Below, one piece after another: positions 21,535 to 33,500 of a stretch of DNA of 64,000 nt. Position 1 is the stretch's first letter; every line of letters starts with the position of its first letter. A program made the translations under genes and the position numbers. The notes beneath the pieces were generated by a model that saw nothing but the letters and a program-made list of their open reading frames with translations, searched no databases and was not told the origin of the DNA. Source of the stretch: Phlebotomus papatasi (taxonomy: Eukaryota; Arthropoda; Insecta; Diptera; Psychodidae); contig NC_077224.1 in NCBI RefSeq assembly GCF_024763615.1, forward strand, positions 372,001 through 436,000, given 5' to 3'.

Positions 21535-24500
21535 CTGTAATAACAATTACAAGTTATTTGTTCTGCTTTTTCGGTAGGACAGACTGCAACTTTCAATTTT
21601 ATTTTATTTTCTTATGAATACAATCAGGGACATGACGTTTCCTATGTTTCTAGCGTGCCGAAAAAACTTATGAGTTTGTTAGCTGTTTTCTTTCATTGTA
21701 GAATGAATTAGCAAATAACACAATACAAAATAAAAGCCAATTTAATATGGAATAGGCAACCAAAAACCCAAAATTGGCAACCTACGTAGTTTTGCAGATA
21801 TCTCGTAAAATGTTAACGAAAATAGGAAAAATTTACACTAAAACTGGTCGCATTTTTCAGAGCTAATGTCACCCCCCTGAATACAATTATTGTGCATTTA
21901 GGTGGTAAATCTTTTAATCGATCTTCAAAGGCTAATTTTTATGCCCTAGATGCACTTATGAGTTAAGTCAAGAGACAGCTTAACGTAATTATAAACAAAA
22001 TAATGATCAGTAGGAAAATTCTGTAATTTTCGTGGCATTGTCACGCGTGAGTTCGAAACCTGACAATGCCATTCGAGCTTTTTTGTCATATATGAGTTCG
22101 AAAATGCAATTCATTGATTTTTTAATGAAATCCCTTTACTTGATGTTTTCATGAAAATACAGTGCGTCTTGGTAGATTTGTTTAACAAAATTCATTGTCA
22201 TTTGAATTGCCAGAAATCTCAAATATGTGACTTCTGACAATGCCACGTGAGCTGAAATGACAATGTCACGGCTACAGAATCGCATTTTCGAAAAAGCTCT
22301 CCTAAGATACGAACCCAGATCACATTTCCATAAGTTTCTGACTAATCTGTCTCTCGGCCTAATGGTGCCTACACACTAGAAGCAATTTTCGTCAAAAATT
22401 GCCTCTTTTAAAAAATTCTGACGTTTCTGCCTACAAGGATAGGTTAAATATTCTTTAAATGGCATTTTTTAAAGAAATTTCTAATAGTGTGTAGAGGTCA
22501 TAAACTGAGAAACGGTTTAGTTAGTGGGAAACTGATGGGAACTTAGTCAAATCATTATTTTGATAATAATTACGTTAAACCGTCTCTCGGTTTAAGTCGT
22601 AAGTGTGTCCGGGGCATTATCCTGCGATAAATATATTTAATTTATATTATAGAAATATTTGGTTTTTTAATTTCAAATAAGCCTATTTCGAGCAAATTTA
22701 TCCCCGAAAACTTTTTTTTTCAAGAAGGTCTCTAAAATTCAAGTCACACAGGCTGAATTTTGAATTTTTTAAATAAAAATTTTAGAAAAAAAAAATTAAA
22801 ATTTGTAATTTTATATAGGGTAAATTAAGCTAATGCAAAACCTGCTCCAAATGGAAATTTTTTGCTACTCCAAAAGGAAACGTCATTGTTTTCATGATAA
22901 AATACAGTACTAAATTACTATAATTATATATTTTCTATACCACAGATTTATTATTTAGTTAATTTTGCTCCAAATAAAGCGAAAATCCATTCATATTCAC
23001 AAATTTTTATTTGTTAATTTCTCAGAAAAATTAAAAGTGCACCTGTTCACCATCGAATTTTTCATTGATCGACCATGTTTTCCAACGAAAAACACAATAA
23101 ATTGACTGTTGTTTATTCGTTTCATTTAACATTTATGTCATATTTCTGGCTAATTTTAGTTAAATTAAGTTCTAATCTTTATTGTTAACGGTACGTGAAG
23201 TTTTCAAATGAAATAGTTACCTATTTCGTGAACAAAAAGGGTTTTTCTGAAGTGTCTGCAAATGCTTCAATAGGAAACCCCGGAAATATGTTTTTTTTTT
23301 AGAGATTTTCTTATTGTTTTAAATGGGAAAGGAGAAAAGACCAGGAATAAGAACAAATCCTGCACTCAGGAGTAACTCAACAAGGTTTTGGAAGATTTGG
23401 TAGCAGTTTCACTTACACCGTTTGTTTTCAATTAGAAATTTTCCCTTGTCTCCATTTGAATTAATTTGTTTCCAATAGAAGCATTTTACACTCGCGTATT
23501 GTTCTTGTATTTAAGAAGTTTTTAAATTATATCTAAAGAATTTTCACTAAACAGGCTAAACAGTAACATTCTAGAAGAGTCAAGGAGCAAATTTATGTAA
23601 TTCTCTTCAGAAAAAATATGAACTTAATGTGTTGAACCTTCTGTCAAAGTTAAAGCGTCTGGAAATGATTTTGAATTAGGACATTTACCCTATCTAAGAA
23701 CTTGAATTTAATAATTTTTTTGTTATGCTGAAAAAATATTTGAGAAAAATATGTTGTTTTATTTAAATCTTTTTGAGTCTCTAATTAATTTAGATAATTG
23801 TAGTTTTGAAAGAATTTCAGTCTGTTGGGATGCAACTGGTAGTGGATAAAAACTACTGGATAAAAAAAATCATCAGATCTAAACTAAATCAGATAAAAAT
23901 TATAAACGTTTTTTTCCTAAAAATTATCATTTCTTAGATGATGTTTTTTGTGCATCGATAACTTTTCTTCAATGTGAACAGCCCGAAAGGCTCAACATGT
24001 AAAGTATACTCTTTGAATTTTATATTCCTAAAGATTGAATAAATGAATTGAATTGAATTAATCATACAACATTCATCCATAAAAACGTTTAAAATTCAAT
24101 TATTTTACTATTTGTTCACTATTTTTCAATTAAAATATTTCAGTCTTTTTATGCCTTAAACCGATATGACCGCATGGAGGCGGTCTTTACCTTTTCTCAC
24201 CTGGCGCCCAAACGGAAAGAGATAATGAAGAATGGATGGTTTTTTTGAGTTCAGTGGACCATTAATTACCCTAGACAAAATTATTTAACTACTTTTTTTG
24301 GATATTAAAGAAAACAGTGTTAGAGGGTTAAAATAACATTCCGGAAATGTTAATTTTACCCTGCATTATTGATCCGAAATCTGTAAATATTATGCTTTTT
24401 AGGTGTATTATGGGTTAAAGTTACCCTTTTTCATGTTAATTTTACACTTAAAAGGGTCTAAAATTAACATTAAAAAATGTTGATATATTTTTACACCTAA

Positions 24501-27500
24501 AAAGTGTTGTAGTTCTGAGGAAGAAATGTTAATCGCATCCCCGTTTTTTTCTCAGTGTACAGAGTAGGGTGTCAATAGGTGCTGACACGAGTTATTAAAG
24601 TGTCAATAGACGTTCCTTTTACCATAATCATCTTTTTTAAATGATTAAAATATGACGAAGATCACCAAATTTTCAATAAAATATGCACACTTGGAAAATG
24701 AAAATAAAATTGAAAAGTTGCATAAATTCTGACACTCACCTTTGCGATCTGCCATTGAATCGAAGAAACACCAGGGAGCATCCTGACCAGATCCGGCTTT
24801 CACAAAAGCCACATAGTGTGATGTCTCGATACAGACGACAGCAAAGAGCTCCATAAAGAGTCGCGGAACAGGACAGTGTTCAGCCATTATCTTGAAGTCA
24901 TGAGGAACTGAGATCTCTTTCGGCGCATGATTAAGACGCTTGGAGTGAGAATGCGCCGTCTCCAGGCACTTCCGGCAGAATGCTGTACTCTCGAGTCCCA
25001 CGCCGCACTGTAAGGTGCCAAAACACTCACGGCACTCGAACTCTGCCAATTTCCCGCAAACTGTGCACTGCCGTGGAGCTACATGAAGAGGGGAAACACG
25101 GAAAGAAGTTTCCCAATAAGAATTGGGTTAATTGAAATTACAAATAAATTCTTTAAATAACAGAGAGAGAGAGAGAGAGAAAGCATTAACCCTGATTGCA
25201 AATAAAAAATTACTCACAATCTTCGATAATGTCAGTGACATCGAGCACTTGTGATGGCAAAATTCTTGGGTACATCTTGAAGTTTTTCCCAAATCGTGGC
25301 ATCTGGATGATGAGACAAGATGGCACTTCCTTCAGTTTGATGTCGGAGGCCAGGAAGCTCTGTTCGAATAGTTGCTGCACTGACGGAAAACTCAAACGTT
25401 CATCCTTTTCCACAAATAACTGATAGTAGAAGGCATCCTGGCCTGAGCTTAGCTTTAGGAAGGGCTCAGCCCTCAAAATCTGGGCCAGGAGACTATTCAG
25501 AAACTCCTCGGGATCCTTTTCCTCTGACATGAGCCCCGTGACTGAGCTCAATTTGTCCAGAAGCTGTCGCAACTTCATCACACGATCCGCACGCACGAAC
25601 AGATTCTTTCGCAGCGGATTGACAATCTCTTCACGCAGTACCGTCTGCACCTCATCATAGTGCGGAATGTCAGCTGAATCTGGTGGTCGGAACAGGAGAG
25701 AATCGAAGACACTCGTGAATGTGAACATTGCAAAGAGAGTGGCATCGAGATAGCATGAATTATGATGTCCCTGTATTCCTTTAAATTTTCCACAAATTGT
25801 CTCTAGATCATTTGGTTTGGCCACTTCTGTTGAACAAAAAACAAAATCCTTCATGAACAAATTCCCCGGGTTTATCAAAAAAAAAAAACAACTCACTTAA
25901 AGGTGGAACAGAACCAGAAACAATTGGACAATCTACATGGCCAAAGAGTTTGTAATTATCAGGCGCTGTGGATGTTGATGGTCGTTCGATGTCCTGAAAA
26001 CGTCGATCCTTGGTGCATTGTGTCGGTGGAATGAAGAGTGCACGCCCTGGAGGACATTTAAACAGCCGAATACCATTGTAGGAGCCATCTGTGAGAGTAA
26101 AGGGCATCTCTGGCTGATCCTCCTCCAATTCCACTCCAACCAAAATCCCCTTTCCACCTCCTGAATTTCCCGGTGAATAGCCAATCCATCGAATAACCCC
26201 ATAGAGATCTTCACTGACATCAGTTGATACTTCTACAACTGATCCCAAGCCAAGATTCGTCTCTGGAATCTCTGACATTGGCGACGGTGCAATAGGTTCA
26301 TCATCAGCCCTCGAACTCCCACCAATATTGTCATAATGTGGCTCTGAAGGTTCTAACAAAACAGAACACCCAAATAAGACCTTATCATATTTCCCCGCCC
26401 AAAAGAAACCGCAAAAGATCAAAAAAAAAAACAAATAAGAAACCTTCAAAATCTTGAGAATTTTCCACACAATTTTGCGTTTTCGCCTTGAATAATTCTA
26501 ACACCGTCAATGGAATATCATTCACCGTGATCACCTCGGACGTTCCCATTATTCTACACAGCCACAATGTCCAGAACACAATGGCTTTTTTTTCACAGCA
26601 CTATTTTTTGGATGGACAATGTCGAAAATTGTGTCTTTCACGCACAAATTGAACGTGGAAGAGGCTACTTCTAATTTTAGAACTTTCATTTGAAAATCTA
26701 TTAATAGAAACTTCCAATCTAGAAAGTGTGACTTTCGACATTATCTCTCATTTGAAATGGGAAGTTGAACAGTTCAATCCCGAAATTTTCAATTTTTCGT
26801 TTGAAAATATCAATCTGGTTAACTCTTTCGCGTCATTAGGGTCATATATGACCCGGGGAAAAACACTTTTTTTTGACTATTTACATTAATTGAAATCTAT
26901 CGGTTTGTGCACGACATCATAATAGAAGGATCTAAGATTCTTGGCTAATTTTCTCAAGACTTCAGATATTCAGGAAAAGAAAATATTTGAGATCAAATAT
27001 CACTAATTTCGAACTTTGTGAAATGACTTTTCTTTTTCAAAATTTTTTATATTAATTTATTTTTTTCATAAAAAAGTTCTTTAGAAACACAAAATAGAAT
27101 ATCCAAAGATTGTATATTGCATATTTTGATATAATAAACTACTCTCAATTTTCCAGAAAAACGTGTAAAATTTTCCGGGTCATATATGACCCTATTGTCG
27201 GCAAGAGTAACAGTGTTTTCGTCCCAAACCTATAGCGAAATGTAGTTGGGACATTGTTTTTCTTTGTGAAATGCAGGTGGGACATCTTGCTCCTGGACAT
27301 TTCATCTTATATCTGATGAATTATAACATATTTTGCAATATTTTAGAGAATTCTGCAAGCGTCTCATATTGTGCAATTGTATTGTGTGTGAATAAATATG
27401 TTGATAAGTTTATTTTTGCCAAATACCACTCAAAATATTGTGACAGTGACTGTTCAAGGGATTACCAGGAAGATTCCTTGAACACCAGGAGTACAGTGTT

Positions 27501-30500
27501 CATCACAACAATCCAGTTTGCCATGGTTTTGGCCAAATTAATAACTTCAAGCAAAAAAAAACTCTTAAAAAGCCCGTGATATAGATTTTGAAAATGGTAT
27601 GTACGTACACTTCCCTTGAGGACAATAGGGTCATATATGACCCGGGGTTTTTCCGAGTTTTCACGCAATGGAATTTTTTTTCCTCTCTGAACTATTATAT
27701 TTGATCATAAAGCATTAAGAAAAACTCAATTTTACATGAATTCATCTGCTGAATAAAAGTGTGACGCGAAATAGTTAACGATTTAACGATTAACGCAAAA
27801 GATCCTTTTTGAGAAAGAAATAAATTAACAAATCTGTTCAAGATGAACATGCACGTTCATACAAATAATTTTCAAATAAGGATTTTTTAATCTTTAAGGG
27901 ATAATAATGGGTTTTAATTCATATCGAACTACTTTTGAATAGTTAAATCGCCAGGATATTCATCATAAGTCCTCACATCCTAAAAAGGATACGAATTATT
28001 CAACACAAAATTTGGAAAGTTTTGGCTTCACCAAGACTTTACAAGGGTTTTCGTTGCCCCTACTTTTTAAGTCAATGACTTATCCTTAAAGGATTTAAGG
28101 ACTACTACACTATTTTTAGATACTTTTACTACTAGGAATGTCCTGTCATTTCAATTAGAGACGAATAGTTTAACTAATATACGGATTTTAGTTTTGGTTA
28201 AATCGAGTCATTTCACGAAGTATACAAAACAAGCCTCACTTTAACGGCAAATATTGAAGAAACTAGGATGCTAAACGATCCTAAACTTTTACCATCCTAT
28301 TTTCTATATCCTTAACTATATCTGATATCAATTTGCTACCATTCTAACAAGTAGTTTCTATGATATTAGAGATTGAAAATTGTCAAATTCTTATTGAAAG
28401 TAGGTCATTATGCTTAGTGCTAATGACACCCGTTCATTCACTTCTTGATCAGCATTTTTTCGTCAGCAAAATAAAGAATGTGCAATTTTGCAATGACGCA
28501 TTATGGGTTCACGAAGTTCACCTTAGTAATTAAGTGGGGTAAAAATGATTTTGTATAAATAGGGTTAATTTTTGTTAAATAAATCAGATTGCGATAGAGA
28601 TTCCTGAGTTTCACTTCTAGCAGCACGAGAGTGCTTGTTCCAGAGAAATCGCATCTCCCTTTTGGCCCAAGACCAGCGGCATCCTATTGCCTAAGGATTA
28701 CCAGCGGCCAATTGGCTCCCTACTGCCAGGAAACAGCGGCTTCTCTTCAAGAAGCCTTAAGACCTAGGGCAGGCTTTGAGAATATTTCTGGAGGATTTTT
28801 TCCCTAGAGGCATTCATTTGCCGGACTGCAAGGTTGGAAATTTATTTCTAACCTTGGTTAAACTCTCTCGAGGCACCCCCGGGGGTAGCCTACACAAGGG
28901 GGCATTACTGCCTTAAGCCCGGTGGCTCGAAAGAGCCGTTACTAGAGGCCGTGAAAACAGCCGAGAGTCAGTTCAAATAGTGGAAGAATCTCCCAGGAAG
29001 TTCTCACCAGAGCAAGGGAATAATCTGACGAGATTCGGATTATTCTCTTCCTCTAGCTTCGGCTTTTCAGCTGTTTGGAGCCGAAACATGGTCCTTCGAG
29101 CCGGATAATCCTTACAAGATTATCCGGCATCGTTGAGGTCCCAACCCAAGGTGTACGCAGAGGACGTTAATCACCAACCAGAGGACTGCTTCTTCCCTGT
29201 GGACATACGACAAGCAGTTAGAAGGGAACCTCATCAGTGATCTATCAGCGACACTGACCATACCAACGAGAGTATCTTGGAAAGATATTCGACTCACCGT
29301 GACGTCAGTCTCCATAAGACGTCATTTCACCAGCGATTGACATCAGTTTCATCGTTTCTCGTCTCATCAGCAGACAGCTAATTCTCCAAGAAGTAGTGCA
29401 CGACTCCTTGGAAGGATTCCGGCGAAGGTGTCCTGGGACAGCTCATCCTTCATCCATTGTCTTCAGGAGGTTCGCAGACGACTTTTCTAAGTCATTCCAT
29501 CACTGAGTCCAGTCTCACGTGATCAGCAGATTTATTCCAATCTGTGTTGGGTGCCCTCTATTCTCGAGCGGTGTTCCCATTCAACGGCAAACCGGATCCA
29601 TTGCCAAATCTTCAGCCTGCAGTATTTCTTTAAGGAAACATCGCAGGATCCATCATCGAGTCCTGTCTCCGGTGATTCAACGATATTCTATCGTTAGAGG
29701 ACCTCATCAGAAGGTTCCAGACTACAGTTCTCATCGAATCAAGATTGAGAAAGGTCCAACGTCGTTTCAAGGTCCAGTCCAGACGACATCCATCCAGATC
29801 TTATTCAGAAGATCACTACCATAAGAACGTTCTCCACAATCCTCGAGGAGAAAAAACACTTCATCAGTTAATTGATCTCCGGTGAATTTACTCACCAGAC
29901 TCCATCAATTTCTGGGAAATTTACGCCTTTCCAGAAAGAATCCAGCATCCGCCCAGATCCATTGGGAAAGCAATCACATTCGCTGATTGCCACAACGTAT
30001 TGACTCACCACCTCGCTGCAACACTTTTAGAGAAGACAAGAGGGTGGAAGTCCAAGAATCAAAAAAGCGGCAAGAACACTCTATATCTGAGTGTTTCTTC
30101 ATAAATTTGCCAATCCAGGCATTTTCCTTGTGGGACACCACACATTCTTCCGTATCCTCAAAATCCACTAGAGATACAGAATTATCACACACTCACTGCA
30201 CCATCCACGCACTCACGAAATATATTCACGGATATCACTATCACACGGAGAGGTTGCAAAGTCCAACACGTCACATTCCGCACTAATTTCACACAATTCA
30301 TCTACAATTAAAAATCAAAAGTGCAAACGTTGGAAGATTGAAGCGGCAATCCACGACGCGCGAAGAAGGCACAGTGAGAATCAGATTACATTTGGGTAAA
30401 TCACACGTCCAGTGTTGACACACACCAAAGCTTTCTTCAATAATTTCCTACAACTCTACTATCAGAATGGCTCATTCAAATCCAACGGAAGAAGAAATTC

Positions 30501-33500
30501 CATCAACTGAGGAAGACATCAGACTGTTGTATCATTGGTTAGTCCAGTTTCCCAAACTACCTGCCATTGAGATCAAGAAGTTTTCCGGCAACGAAGAAGA
30601 TTGGCATTCTTTCTTTGAGCTCTTCAACACGGTCATTCACGGAAATCCAAGGCTCAAAGATGTAACAAGGCTCCAGTATTTGATGTCATATCTTGAAAAG
30701 GGACCACTATCCTTGATTGATCACCTGACACTCTCCAACGCCAATTATGCCAGTGCTATCAGCATCCTTAAAACCAGATATGAAAGCAAGAGGATTTTGG
30801 TCGCATCTTACGTCAAACCATTAGTCAGGTACAAGAAATTCAAAATCTACCCCGCTGAAGATGTTATTGGGCTACATGATCGCATCAACGTTTCTCTTAC
30901 GGGACTTAAGAATCTTCAGTACGACATCAGTTCCTGGGATCCCTTAATCGTATCCATCGCCATGAACAAATTTGATTCTGAAACTGCTAAAGCTTTTGAG
31001 GAGACTTTGCCTGATACAACGACGGTTCCATCCTTGGAAGAACTTCAGAACTTCCTTACAAGAAGATACAGAATCCTAAAAGCCATAGGAAACAACTCCA
31101 AGAGCAACTAAGAGGATCCGTTATTCCAGGGCGCGGGCCCCAGTATGTTCAAGATGAACATGCACGTTCATACAAATAATTTTCAAATAAGGATTTTTTA
31201 ATCTTTAAGGGATAATAATGGGTTTTAATTCATATCGAACTACTTTTGAATAGTTAAATCGCCAGGATATTCATCATAAGTCCTCACATCCTAAAAAGGA
31301 TACGAATTATTCAACACAAAATTTGGAAAGTTTTGGCTTCACCAAGACTTTACAAGGGTTTTCGTTGCCCCTACTTTTTAAGTCAATGACTTATCCTTAA
31401 AGGATTTAAGGACTACTACACTATTTTTAGATACTTTTACTACTAGGAATGTCCTGTCATTTCAATTAGAGACGAATAGTTTAACTAATATACGGATTTT
31501 AGTTTTGGTTAAATCGAGTCATTTCACGAAGTATACAAAACAAGCCTCACTTTAACGGCAAATATTGAAGAAACTAGGATGCTAAACGATCCTAAACTTT
31601 TACCATCCTATTTTCTATATCCTTAACTATATCTGATATCAATTTGCTACCATTCTAACAAGTAGTTTCTATGATATTAGAGATTGAAAATTGTCAAATT
31701 CTTATTGAAAGTAGGTCATTATGCTTAGTGCTAATGACACCCGTTCATTCACTTCTTGATCAGCATTTTTTCGTCAGCAAAATAAAGAATGTGCAATTTT
31801 GCAATGACGCATTATGGGTTCACGAAGTTCACCTTAGTAATTAAGTGGGGTAAAAATGATTTTGTATAAATAGGGTTAATTTTTGTTAAATAAATCAGAT
31901 TGCGATAGAGATTCCTGAGTTTCACTTCTAGCAGCACGAGAGTGCTTGTTCCAGAGAAATCGCATCTCCCTTTTGGCCCAAGACCAGCGGCATCCTATTG
32001 CCTAAGGATTACCAGCGGCCAATTGGCTCCCTACTGCCAGGAAACAGCGGCTTCTCTTCAAGAAGCCTTAAGACCTAGGGCAGGCTTTGAGAATATTTCT
32101 GGAGGATTTTTTCCCTAGAGGCATTCATTTGCCGGACTGCAAGGTTGGAAATTTATTTCTAACCTTGGTTAAACTCTCTCGAGGCACCCCCGGGGGTAGC
32201 CTACACAAGGGGGCATTACTGCCTTAAGCCCGGTGGCTCGAAAGAGCCGTTACTAGAGGCCGTGAAAACAGCCGAGAGTCAGTTCAAATAGTGGAAGAAT
32301 CTCCCAGGAAGTTCTCACCAGAGCAAGGGAATAATCTGACGAGATTCGGATTATTCTCTTCCTCTAGCTTCGGCTTTTCAGCTGTTTGGAGCCGAAACAA
32401 AATCTCAGAATCCAGTGTCTGGGGGTGTTATTGACGTGGATTGGTAGGATAGACGCTGAATTTTTGACCCGTATCGGTCAAGAACTCAGGGGCCGTTTAC
32501 CCCCTCGTTTCACGATATTCAATAATTAAAAAAAAATATCCTACTAAAAATGAGAATACAGTGGGACCTCGATAGAGTCAATAAATTATTTCCAGGCCTG
32601 TTGACTCCATTGGATTCGGTGACTATCGAAGTCCGAAAAAAATCATTTAAAATGTGAAATTTTGATATAAAGGGGTATTATTTTATGTTTGTACTAGACA
32701 ATTGATAAATTTAACACGATAGTAGAATATTTCATTTACTAAACCTATCAATTCTATACCTTCTGGTCCAAAAGTCATATGTTTGGGCAAAAGTTAAAGA
32801 TTAAGGAATGTTTTTATTATTAATAAGTATCTTAAGTGAAAATTATTATCCATGTGATAATATTGAGGTCCATTCACGATGTTAAGATAAGGAAATGGTG
32901 TCTTAAAGATTTCTTTTTTCACTTTTTTTTTAGAAAAAAATAACTTTAGGTTTGTTAAAAAAAAATTATTTTCTTTATGGGACACCGGCGTTCCAATCGT
33001 CCTTAAAGGGTTAAATGAATTATCATTTAACCCTTTAGGGACGATTGGGTCACCGGTGACCGAAACACAAATTTTTTTCTATGGTCTTCGAAAGTTACGT
33101 TTTATACTCTAATAGAAAAAACGATTTTTTCTGATCTCCAATCCCGGCTGACACCAGCTGCTAAGTTTCTCAGCATGCTGATACACTGAGCACATGATCA
33201 GCAATACTTTCAGCTAGAAATATTGCTAGTCTCAGCTCAATTGTATAGTGCTGATAATCGAGCTAAAATCAGCAACTTTCTCAACACATATTCTAGCGCA
33301 AGACTCTAGCGATCGCAGCGGCTGTTTCAGAAAACAGAAACCGGTGTCAAACGTCAAAAAAGAGTGGAAGGAAAACTATCGCGAGTGCACAAAAAGTGTT
33401 TCCTTTTCAGGAAAAACCGGCCATATAGGTAAGTTCCCTTCATATTACATACAGTTTGTTTGAAGGATTGGGAAAATAGAACTTCTTCTGGTCATGGGAG

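Larger units (their letters stand above)
27835..32399 (+). mobile_element. BEL/Pao LTR retrotransposon, gag-only, probably non-autonomous
   Basis: Two 1254 bp LTRs (27835-29088 and 31146-32399, TGTTC...AACA) appear identical wherever compared and are flanked by the 5 bp target duplication AAATC. The internal part is only 2.06 kb. It holds a primer-binding site, ~1.36 kb of leader without a convincing ORF, a 214-codon gag frame and a GC-rich polypurine-like stretch before the 3' LTR. No protease, reverse transcriptase or integrase is present. Identical LTRs mean a very recent insertion, so it must have used enzymes in trans. It lies antisense to CYLD in the intron between exons 3 and 4. Confidence 0.93.

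Noticed and set aside
26500..26579. Alternative CYLD exon 4 using the GTGTAG acceptor (MGTSEV... start)
   Set aside because: It puts exon 3 and exon 4 out of phase, whereas GTGTTAG at 26498 restores phase through the whole gene. It could still be an alternative first exon.
29519..30286. Two ~100-codon frames in the BEL leader
   Set aside because: Composition is Ser/His/Arg noise without Gag or Pol motifs.
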